Below, piece by piece: positions 57,825 through 64,000 of a stretch of 64,000 bases of DNA (the stretch's first letter is position 1; each line of letters begins with the position of its first letter). The position numbers and the translations under genes are program-made. Origin of the DNA: Actinomadura rudentiformis (GTDB lineage Bacteria > Actinomycetota > Actinomycetes > Streptosporangiales > Streptosporangiaceae). The notes beneath the pieces are model-generated. The model was not told the origin of the DNA and did no database searches. It worked only from the letters and a program-made list of their open reading frames with translations. Location of the stretch: positions 434,001 to 498,000 of the forward strand of contig NZ_WBMT01000002.1 of the NCBI RefSeq assembly GCF_008923185.1, written 5' to 3'.

Positions 57825-59303
57825 ATGATCCACCAGCAGGAACTCCAACGCCAGCAGGAACTCCAGAGGCGCGCCCAGGGACTGGAGGTCCCCGAGTCGC
57901 GGATCGAGATGATCCCGGCCCAGCTGCGCGTCGAAGGCGCGGCGGCCCCGCCGACGCCCCAGCCGATCCCGCGTCCGGTGCCGATTCCGGTGCCCGTCGT
58001 GACCGGCCACCGCATCCTTATTTACAAGCAGGACCCGACTGTCACGGCGCTCGGCGTCCGCGCGGTGTTCATCCCCACGATCGTGCTGAACGGTCCGACC
58101 GACGCGCGCATCACCACCCTCCTCCAGGGGATCACTCCGGTGGCGCGCAACACCAATGGCGACTTCATCTTCCAGCCCAACACCCCCGAGTTCGACTGTG
58201 CGCACACCTTCGCGGTCGTACGGCAAACGCTCTCGATGTGGGAGCGGCACAACGGCGGCAACGCCATCCCGTTCGCGTGGAACGTCGGCGGCAACACCGA
58301 CAAGATCACCGTCCACCCGCGGGCCGGGGTCGGCGCCAACGCGTTCTACAGCCGCACTGCCAAGGTCCTGAAGTTCCTGCACTTCGTGCCGCAGGGCCAG
58401 CCGCCGCAGAACGAGGTCTTCACCTGCCGGTCGCTCGACATCACCGCGCACGAGTGCGGGCACGCCGTCCTCGACGGGCTCAAGCCCGGCTGGCTGGGTG
58501 CGGGCAACCCGCCGCAGACCGGCGGCCTGCACGAGGCGTTCGGCGACCTCAGTGCCATCTTCCTCGCACTGGCGCAGCCGGACCAGGCCGAGGCGCTGGT
58601 GGCGCTCACCCGCGCCAACCTGCACGACAAGTCGTTCCTGCCCGCCATGGCCGAGGAGTTCGGCAAGGCACTGGGCAAGGACTTCGGTCTGCGCAACGCC
58701 GACAACGACCTCAAGCTGAGCGAGGTCAGCAACGAGGTGCACGCGGTCTCGCAGGTGTTCACCGGCGCGATCTACGACGTGCTGGCCGACATCTTCGTGT
58801 TCGAGCGCAACCGGCAGCGCAGGACCAAGGACCCGACACTGGTCCTCATCGAGGTCGCCTCCAAGCTCGCCAAGCTGCTGTTCGACGCGATCATCGCCGC
58901 GCCCGCGACCGGCGCCACGTTCGTGGACGTCGCCAACAAGATGTTGCAGATCTCCAGCAGCCAGGGCGACCCCGCCAACTACCGCACGTTCATCCGCAAC
59001 CGGTTCGCGGTCCGCGAGATCACGACCTCGCCGACGCCGCTGACCGACCTCATGAGCGGCCGGGTCAACATGACCGACGCCGACTACACCGGCAACGGCC
59101 AGGACGTCACCGAGGTCGGGCCGGCCGACGAGCACTCGGCGAGCCTGCGCGCCGAGCAGGACCGTTCGCGCTGCTGCGGCACGATGCAGATGCCGGAGTA
59201 CGCGGCGATCGACGCCGAGAAGCTGGGGCAGCGCGGATCCCTCGACAACGACGACATTCTCCGGAGTGAGCTGGAGGAACTCCGGAGGGCGTTCAACAAG
59301 TAG
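57825..59303 (+). CDS. Intracellular M4-like (thermolysin-fold) zinc metallopeptidase
   Basis: A 492-residue probable peptidase. HECGH (209-213) gives zinc ligands His209 and His213 and catalytic Glu210; GGLHEAFGDLSAIF supplies the third ligand, Glu237, as the NEAxSD motif does in M4. A later NEVHAVSQVFTGAIYDVL segment matches the GGVHTNSG region with the transition-state His. No signal peptide: it begins with Gln-rich helix MIHQQELQRQQEL and a Pro-rich stretch (41-59), like protealysin-type enzymes that lack a signal. The next gene looks like an emfourin inhibitor. Substrate unknown. Confidence 0.82.
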   Translation: MIHQQELQRQQELQRRAQGLEVPESRIEMIPAQLRVEGAAAPPTPQPIPRPVPIPVPVVTGHRILIYKQDPTVTALGVRAVFIPTIVLNGPTDARITTLLQGITPVARNTNGDFIFQPNTPEFDCAHTFAVVRQTLSMWERHNGGNAIPFAWNVGGNTDKITVHPRAGVGANAFYSRTAKVLKFLHFVPQGQPPQNEVFTCRSLDITAHECGHAVLDGLKPGWLGAGNPPQTGGLHEAFGDLSAIFLALAQPDQAEALVALTRANLHDKSFLPAMAEEFGKALGKDFGLRNADNDLKLSEVSNEVHAVSQVFTGAIYDVLADIFVFERNRQRRTKDPTLVLIEVASKLAKLLFDAIIAAPATGATFVDVANKMLQISSSQGDPANYRTFIRNRFAVREITTSPTPLTDLMSGRVNMTDADYTGNGQDVTEVGPADEHSASLRAEQDRSRCCGTMQMPEYAAIDAEKLGQRGSLDNDDILRSELEELRRAFNK

Positions 59304-59321
59304 AAAAAGATCTCTCCGAAT

Positions 59322-59359
59322 CCCGGTCGTCGTGTCCAATGGCGGGCACGACGACCGGG
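59322..59359 (+). promoter_or_regulatory. Hairpin abutting the emfourin ribosome binding site
   Basis: Perfect 13-bp stem CCCGGTCGTCGTG (59322-59334) and CACGACGACCGGG (59347-59359) with a 12-base loop. The right arm ends in the first bases of GGGGGAGG, the inhibitor's ribosome binding site, so folding could limit its translation or weaken read-through from the peptidase gene. Confidence 0.6.
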
Positions 59360-59371
59360 GGAGGCGAGCTC

Positions 59372-59722
59372 ATGCGCGTGAAGATCGAGAGCACCGGCGG
59401 CTTCGCGGGCGACCAGGTGATGGTCGCGCTGTACGACACCGACGAGTTGCCAGAGGACCAGGCCGGCAGGATCCGCGAGGCGGTGGACGCGCTCGCCGCC
59501 GCCAAGGAGAGCGGCGAGCCCGGTGAAATCGGCGCCGACCTGCCCGCATACCGCGTCACCGTCGGCGACGTGGACGGCGACCAGCGGGTCTTCGAGGTCG
59601 TGGGCACGCATCCCGACGCCGTCGATGACCCGCTCACCGTGCTGCTCCGCGGCCCGGCCGAGCCCGTGGAGCCGCCGGAGGGCAAGCCCGGCAACAAGCC
59701 CCCGAGCCCCTCCGGCCTCTAG
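59372..59722 (+). CDS. Emfourin-like M4 peptidase inhibitor
   Basis: A 116-residue soluble protein. The N-terminus MRVKIESTGGFAG (1-13) and a following DTDELPEDQAGRIREAVDAL helix match emfourin, the small inhibitor encoded beside protealysin-like M4 peptidases; the R-S-G-G-F-A-G motif there is S-T-G-G-F-A-G here. The last 25 residues are Pro/Gly/Lys-rich. ATG at 59372 has GGGGGAGG seven bases upstream, preferred over one at 59339. It follows the peptidase gene and probably keeps it inactive in the cell (inference from the family). Confidence 0.78.
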   Translation: MRVKIESTGGFAGDQVMVALYDTDELPEDQAGRIREAVDALAAAKESGEPGEIGADLPAYRVTVGDVDGDQRVFEVVGTHPDAVDDPLTVLLRGPAEPVEPPEGKPGNKPPSPSGL

Positions 59723-59804
59723 GCCTGCCGCGTTCCAGACAGGCCTGCCGAGTTTCCAGACAAGCCTGCCGAGTTTCCAGACAAGCCCGGCGAGTTGGCC
59801 AGAC
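59721..59804. repeat. 21-bp tandem repeat between convergent genes
   Basis: Four units of AGGCCTGCCGAGTTTCCAGAC type (59721-59740, 59741-59761, 59762-59782, 59783-59804) start within the emfourin stop codon and end beside the dhaM stop, filling the whole gap. Confidence 0.85.
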
Positions 59805-59807
59805 CTG

Positions 59808-60188
59808 TCAGGTCTTCCGGTGGTCGCGGGCCGACTCGGCCGCCGCGAGCACGGCGTCCAGCCCGGCGCCCGTGGCGGCCATGGACGCTGCCGCGACCGC
59901 CCCCTCGACCAGCGGCGCGTCGGCGAGCACGACCTTGCCGTCGGCGCCCTCGACGTACATCTTGGCGGTCAGCACCGAGCTGCCCAGGTCCGCGAGCAGC
60001 ACCACGCCGTCACCGCCGTCCGCCGCCCGGACGGCCCGTTCGACGAGATCGATGCTCGTCCCGAGCCCGCCGCCGGTGTCGCCGCCCGCGCACTCGACCA
60101 CCGCCCTGCCGACGCCCATGGCCCGCGCGACCTCGGCGACGCCCTCCGCCAGCACCCGGCTGTGCGAAACGATCACAAGGCCGACCAA
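59808..60188 (-). CDS. dhaM: Dihydroxyacetone kinase phosphotransferase subunit
   Basis: A 126-residue EIIA-Man-like protein with the phospho-acceptor His9 in IVSHSRVLAEG and the TSID...DGVVLLADLGSSVLT segment. It hands phosphate from PTS HPr to the ADP held by DhaL; fused HPr and EI-like domains found in some DhaM proteins are absent, so it needs a cellular HPr. TTG start at 60188, two bases past the dhaL stop, with GGGAG six bases upstream. Confidence 0.92.
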   Translation of the reverse strand: MVGLVIVSHSRVLAEGVAEVARAMGVGRAVVECAGGDTGGGLGTSIDLVERAVRAADGGDGVVLLADLGSSVLTAKMYVEGADGKVVLADAPLVEGAVAAASMAATGAGLDAVLAAAESARDHRKT

Positions 60189-60190
60189 GG

Positions 60191-60820
60191 TCAGCTCCCT
60201 TCCCCGGCGGCGACGGCGGCCAGCGCGTGCAGAACCAGCACGGTGGACGCGGCGCCGGGATCGAGGTGGCCGGTGCTGCGCTCGCCGAGATAGCTGGCCC
60301 TCCCCTTCCGCGCCCGCATCGGCACGGTCGCCTCGGCACCCTCCTCGGCGCCCTCAGCGGCTGCCCGCGCGCACTGCGCCAGGGACTCGCTCCTCCCCAG
60401 CGCCGCCTGGTAGGCGCCGACCGCCGGAATGAGCGCGTCCACCATCGTCTTGTCGCCCTCGGCGGCCTGGCCCAGCTCCTGGACGGCCTCCAGGGCCGAC
60501 CGCAACGCCGCCCCCAGCAACGCGGCGTCGACCTCCTCCGCGTCGCCCATCGTCTTGCCCGCCTGGCGCAGCGCCGTCCCGTACAGGGGGCCGGAGGCAC
60601 CGCCGGTCTTCGACACGATCGCCCGGCCGGCCGCGATGAGGACCTTGCCCGGCGGCGCTCCCTCCGGCAGGGCCTCGACGGCGGCGGCGAAACCCCGGCT
60701 CAGGTTGAGGCCGTGGTCGCCGTCGCCGATCGCGGCGTCCAGCCGGGTCAGCCGGTCGGCATCGGCCGTGACCACCTCGGCCGCCCGGCGGACGAAGTCC
60801 GCCAGTGCCGCCCCGTTCAT
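60191..60820 (-). CDS. dhaL: Dihydroxyacetone kinase ADP-binding subunit
   Basis: A 209-residue all-helical subunit holding ADP and Mg. The metal ligands lie in [34 protein letters not shown] and [13 protein letters not shown] are signatures. ATG at 60820 overlaps the dhaK stop as ATGA and gives the usual length; the frame upstream belongs to dhaK shadow sequence. Confidence 0.94.
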   Translation of the reverse strand: MNGAALADFVRRAAEVVTADADRLTRLDAAIGDGDHGLNLSRGFAAAVEALPEGAPPGKVLIAAGRAIVSKTGGASGPLYGTALRQAGKTMGDAEEVDAALLGAALRSALEAVQELGQAAEGDKTMVDALIPAVGAYQAALGRSESLAQCARAAAEGAEEGAEATVPMRARKGRASYLGERSTGHLDPGAASTVLVLHALAAVAAGEGS

Positions 60821-61812
60821 CGGCCCCACCGCAGCCCCGGGGTCTCGACCGGGGCGTCCCAGAGCCTGGTGAGCTCGGGCGTGAGCCGGCACACCGACAC
60901 CATGCAGCCGGCCATCTCCAGGCTCGTGACGTACGGGCCGACGAGCGTGCGGGCGACGATCGCGCCATGGTCGGCGAGCCAGTCGGCGGCCGCCGAGTAC
61001 GCCACGTACTGCTCGATCAGCGGGGTGCCGCCCATCCCGTTCACCAGCACCAGGACCTCGGCGCCCGACAGCGGCATGTCGGCGTCGATCGCCGACAGCG
61101 CCGCGTCCACGATCTCGATCGCGGTGGCGGCCTTGGCGCGTTCCCGCCCGGGTTCGCCATGGATGCCGATGCCCAGCTCGATCTCGTCATCGCCCAGTTC
61201 GAACGTCGGCTCCCCCGCGGCCGGCACCGTGCACGGCGACAGCGCGACGCCGAACGACCGGCTGCGCTCGTTGACCTCCCGCGCGACGGCCGCGACCTCG
61301 TCGAGCGCGCCGCCCTCCTCGGCCAGCGCCCCGGCGATCTTCTCGACGAACAGCGTGGCGCCGGTGCCGCGCCTGCCCGCGGTGTACGTGCTGTCCTCCA
61401 CGGCGACGTCGTCGTTCACCAGGACCGACGCCACCCCGATGTCCTCGTCCTCGGCCAGCTCTGCGGCCATCCGGAAGTTGAGGACGTCACCCGTGTAGTT
61501 CTTGACGATGTGCAGGACGCCCGCACCGCTGCTCACCGCCGTCGTCGCGGCGAGGATCTGGTCGGGCACCGGGCTCGTGAAGACCTCTCCCGGCGCCGCG
61601 GCGTCGAGCATCCCGTACCCGACGAAGCCGCCGTGGAGGGGTTCGTGGCCGGAGCCGCCGCCCGACACCAGGCCCACCTTCCCGGCGCGCGGCGCGTCAC
61701 CCCGGACGACGATCCGGTTCTCGAGATCGACTCGCAGGGACGGATGGGCCGCGGCCAGACCGCGCAGCGCGTCGACGACGACGTCCGCTGGGGCGTTGAT
61801 GAGTTTCCGCAT
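60817..61812 (-). CDS. dhaK: Dihydroxyacetone kinase DHA-binding subunit
   Basis: A 331-residue subunit that binds dihydroxyacetone covalently through a hemiaminal with His218, in GIGIHGEPG, and receives phosphate from Dha[20 protein letters not shown] and [13 protein letters not shown] are standard. It heads the dhaK-dhaL-dhaM run, each overlapping or abutting the next. No DhaR/DhaS regulator is next to it. Confidence 0.95.
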   Translation of the reverse strand: MRKLINAPADVVVDALRGLAAAHPSLRVDLENRIVVRGDAPRAGKVGLVSGGGSGHEPLHGGFVGYGMLDAAAPGEVFTSPVPDQILAATTAVSSGAGVLHIVKNYTGDVLNFRMAAELAEDEDIGVASVLVNDDVAVEDSTYTAGRRGTGATLFVEKIAGALAEEGGALDEVAAVAREVNERSRSFGVALSPCTVPAAGEPTFELGDDEIELGIGIHGEPGRERAKAATAIEIVDAALSAIDADMPLSGAEVLVLVNGMGGTPLIEQYVAYSAAADWLADHGAIVARTLVGPYVTSLEMAGCMVSVCRLTPELTRLWDAPVETPGLRWGR

Positions 61813-61895
61813 GTCTCAGCTCTACCCCGCTCATGACGCGTGTCCCAGGCCCAATCCGTCACGGCGCAACAAGGATCACCTGGCGCCCCCTCCGA

Positions 61896-61924
61896 TTCGA
61901 AAAACCGATAGGTAGGCATACAGT
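61896..61924 (+). promoter_or_regulatory. Possible leaderless promoter of the PIG-L gene
   Basis: TACAGT (61919-61924) as -10 lies seven bases before the GTG start; TTCGAA (61896-61901) at 17 bp spacing is only a weak -35. No ribosome binding site precedes the GTG, which supports a leaderless message. Confidence 0.35.
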
Positions 61925-61931
61925 TGAAATC

Positions 61932-62651
61932 GTGACCAACGACGTGCGACGGATCCTCGTGGTGATGGCCCATCCCGACGATGTCGACTTCGGCGCCGCC
62001 GGGACGGTGGCGGGCTGGACGGATCAGGAGATCGAGGTCGTCTACCTCATGGTCACCGACGGCGACGCGGGCGGCTTCGACGACGCCGTCACGCGGACGG
62101 AGATGGCCTCGCTGCGCCGCGACGAGCAGCGCGCCGCCGCCAAGTGCGTGGGCGTGGAGGACGTGCGGTTCCTCGGCTATCCCGACGGCCGGGTGGAGGC
62201 GACGCTGGCGCTGCGCCGCGACCTCTCGCGGGTGATCCGGCAGGTACGGCCCGATCGGGTGGTCATGCACAGCCCCGAGCGCAACTACGAGCGCATCCAC
62301 CCGAGTCACCCCGATCACCGGGCGGTCGGCTCGGCCGCGCTCGACGCGGTCTACCCCGACGCGCGCAACCCCTACGCCTTCCCGGAGCTGCTGGCCGACG
62401 AGGGCCTGGCGGCCTGGACTGTGCCCGAGGTGTGGCTCGTCGGCGGGCCCACGCCCAACCATTACGTGGACATCACGGACACGTACGACCGCAAGCTCGC
62501 CGCGCTCAAGGCCCATGCCAGCCAGACCGCGCACATGGGCGAGGACGGCCTGGAGCAGATGCTGCACGGCTGGCTCTCGGGGAACGCGCGGACCGCCGGG
62601 CTCGGCGAAGGGCGGCTGGCCGAGGCCTTCCAGGTCGTCGACACCGGATAA
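61932..62651 (+). CDS. PIG-L family deacetylase
   Basis: A 239-residue zinc-dependent N-deacetylase of the LmbE/PIG-L fold. AHPDD (13-17) supplies His14 and Asp17 zinc ligands with Asp16 as base, and HPSHPDHRAVG holds the third His. Relatives act in mycothiol synthesis (MshB), conjugate cleavage (Mca) or antibiotic pathways; the sequence does not settle which. GTG at 61932 puts the motif at the proper distance. The nucleoside hydrolase gene follows after 40 bases. Confidence 0.9.
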   Translation: MTNDVRRILVVMAHPDDVDFGAAGTVAGWTDQEIEVVYLMVTDGDAGGFDDAVTRTEMASLRRDEQRAAAKCVGVEDVRFLGYPDGRVEATLALRRDLSRVIRQVRPDRVVMHSPERNYERIHPSHPDHRAVGSAALDAVYPDARNPYAFPELLADEGLAAWTVPEVWLVGGPTPNHYVDITDTYDRKLAALKAHASQTAHMGEDGLEQMLHGWLSGNARTAGLGEGRLAEAFQVVDTG

Positions 62652-62691
62652 CCTCCACGGCGACGATCACCACGCCCGAAGGGGTTCCCGC

Positions 62692-63636
62692 ATGCCCAAG
62701 ATCCTTCTTGACTGTGACACCGGCATCGACGACGCGATGACGCTGCTCTACCTGGCCTCGCTGGTGAAGGCGGGCGCGGCGGAGCTGGTCGCGGTGGGCA
62801 CCGTGCACGGCAACATCGACCCCCGCTCCGGCGCGCTGAACACCCTGCGGGTATTGGAGCTGGCGGGGGTGGACGGGGTGCCGGTGGCGATCGGCGCGCC
62901 CCGTCCGATGGCCCAGGACGTGCACTACGCGCTGGACTTTCACGGCAGCGACGGCCTGGGCGACACCGGCCGGCCCGCCCCCCGCGGCGAGCCGACCGCC
63001 GAGGCCGCTCCCGCGCAGATCGTCCGGCTGGCCCGGGAGCGGCCCGGCGAGCTGACCCTGCTGGCGACGGGCCCGCTGACCAATCTGGGCGCCGCGCTGC
63101 TGCTCGACCCCGAGCTGCCGTCGCTGATCCGCGAGGTCGTCATCATGGGCGGCGCGTTCGACCACCCCGGCAACATCACCACGCACGCCGAGGCGAACAT
63201 CTGGCACGACCCGGAGGCGGCCGAGCTCGTCTTCGCCGCCGGCTGGCCGGTGGTGCTCGTGCCGCTGGACGCGACGCACCCGACGGCGGTGGAGGCGCCC
63301 TGGCTGGACCGGCTGGCCGCGCACGACTCCGAGCCCGCCCGGTTCGCCAGCCGGATCCTGGAGTTCTACATCGACTCCTACGCCCCGATCCTCAAGCGCC
63401 GCGGCTGCGTCATCCACGACGCGCTCGCCGCCATGCTGATCGCCGAACCGGACCTCGGCACGTACGTGGAGCGCCCGGTCCGGGTGGAGCTGCGCGGCGA
63501 GCTGACCCGCGGCGCGACGATCTGGGACGCCCGCACCGCCCCGGCCCGGGACGACCGGCGCCCGGTCAAGGTCATGGTCGGCAGCGACGTGGAGCGGTTC
63601 CAGGAACGCCTGCTCGCCTCGGTGTTCGCGCTGTGA
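62692..63636 (+). CDS. Nucleoside hydrolase
   Basis: A 314-residue calcium-dependent N-ribohydrolase that splits nucleosides to base and ribose. DCDTGIDD (7-14) is the metal-binding signature; ATGPLTNLGAALLL, IMGGAFDHPGNITTHAEANIWHDPEAA and HDALAAMLIAEPDL (with the active-site Asp/His) complete the site. ATG at 62692 follows GAAGGGG. A second, phosphate-independent salvage route beside PNP and DeoA. Confidence 0.94.
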   Translation: MPKILLDCDTGIDDAMTLLYLASLVKAGAAELVAVGTVHGNIDPRSGALNTLRVLELAGVDGVPVAIGAPRPMAQDVHYALDFHGSDGLGDTGRPAPRGEPTAEAAPAQIVRLARERPGELTLLATGPLTNLGAALLLDPELPSLIREVVIMGGAFDHPGNITTHAEANIWHDPEAAELVFAAGWPVVLVPLDATHPTAVEAPWLDRLAAHDSEPARFASRILEFYIDSYAPILKRRGCVIHDALAAMLIAEPDLGTYVERPVRVELRGELTRGATIWDARTAPARDDRRPVKVMVGSDVERFQERLLASVFAL

Positions 63637-63683
63637 CACGGCGGCCGGGCCGGAACGTCGCGGCCGGCTCGTGACGCTGCCCA

Positions 63684-63720
63684 CATCCGGTCCCGTGCCT
63701 TGTCGGTACGGGACCGGATG
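63684..63720 (+). terminator. Hairpin terminator after the nucleoside hydrolase gene
   Basis: Perfect 13-bp stem CATCCGGTCCCGT (63684-63696) and ACGGGACCGGATG (63708-63720), 47 bases past the stop. Confidence 0.7.
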
Positions 63721-63754
63721 ACTACGGTGCGGTGATCAAGACACGGGAGCCGGC

Positions 63755-64000
63755 ATGCCGTACGAGATCGAGTCCACCGCCACCTCCAGCGCGGCCGCAG
63801 AGGTGATCTTCAAGCATCTGGCCGTCGCGGAGGCATGGGGCGAGTGGGGCAGTTTCCCGACCAGGGCCCGGCGGGAGCGCGCGGGCGACGAGGTGCCCAA
63901 CGGGGTCGGCGCCATCCGCAAGATCCCGCCGTCGCGCGAGGAGGTCGTGGCGTACGACCCGCCCCGGCATTACGCCTACGTCATCCTGACGGGGGTGCCC
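63755..64000 (+). CDS. SRPBCC family protein, 5' part
   Basis: The first 82 residues of a START/Bet v 1-like protein, cut by the window edge: MPYEIESTATSSAAAEVIFKHLAVAEAWGEWG is the usual opening helix-strand pattern, followed by NGVGAIRKIPPSREEVVAYDPPRHYAYVI. The ATG has GGGAG six bases upstream. Ligand or enzymatic role cannot be judged. Confidence 0.82.
   Translation, partial: MPYEIESTATSSAAAEVIFKHLAVAEAWGEWGSFPTRARRERAGDEVPNGVGAIRKIPPSREEVVAYDPPRHYAYVILTGVP

Overview
The window reads as a chromosomal core segment of a high-GC actinomycete. Support comes from the very GC-rich coding, frequent GTG and some TTG starts, AGGAGG-type ribosome binding sites, actinobacterial families (DUF5313, DUF3017, PerM/DUF6350, LpdA-type quinone reductase, CGNR regulators), and gene order that I recall being shared with Streptomyces and Mycobacterium: accA-like/lpdA/purine phosphorylase/phosphomutase, sucC-sucD-perM-purN-purH, and pcrA. 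A member of the Streptosporangiales or a relative is my best guess; nothing below order level can be supported. I see no tRNA, rRNA, CRISPR array, insertion sequence or prophage.

Layout. 1-3 kb: the end of a biotin-carboxylase/BCCP subunit and two small-envelope-type proteins. 3-9.4 kb: quinone reductase lpdA, then a plus-strand run of gamma-glutamylcyclotransferase-like protein, purine nucleoside phosphorylase and a phosphohexomutase, facing a minus-strand PH-domain protein. 8.3-16.8 kb: a minus-strand nucleoside uptake and catabolism unit: BMP lipoprotein, ABC ATPase, two permeases, cytidine deaminase, thymidine phosphorylase, adenosine deaminase. 17-20 kb: an M20 amidohydrolase coupled to a GCS2 carboxylate-amine ligase. 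20-29 kb: D,D-carboxypeptidase, SnoaL-like protein, YihY membrane protein, 2'-5' RNA ligase-like protein, trpS, a CBS/CorC protein lacking its membrane domain, galE-galK, and a DUF11 secreted protein. 29-33.7 kb: a two-gene operon of an HSP90-family ATPase and an 897-residue TPR protein. 33.8-46.5 kb: central metabolism: mdh, icd, DUF3017, an FHA-HTH protein, folD, purH-purN, perM, sucD-sucC. 46.8-57.4 kb: a mixed accessory stretch with a GH15-like secreted hydrolase, a Tm-1-like protein, an HPP/AhpD-like pair facing a CGNR regulator, GNAT, TetR, RidA, HxlR with a DUF5519/quinone-oxidoreductase pair, and pcrA. 57.8-64 kb: an M4-like metallopeptidase followed by an emfourin-like inhibitor, the dhaKLM dihydroxyacetone kinase set, PIG-L deacetylase, nucleoside hydrolase and the start of an SRPBCC protein.

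How the genes work together. Nucleosides brought in by the BMP/ABC transporter can be deaminated (Cdd, Add) and phosphorolysed (DeoA, PNP); a nucleoside hydrolase at the far end gives a second cleavage route. Mdh, Icd and SucCD are TCA steps, and FolD supplies one-carbon units used by PurN and PurH. The less ordinary parts are the HSP90-TPR operon, the intracellular M4 peptidase with its probable inhibitor, a strikingly symmetric four-half-site operator at 51.05-51.11 kb, a 16-bp palindrome inserted in the N-terminal coding region of three unrelated genes, and short tandem repeats at gene ends.
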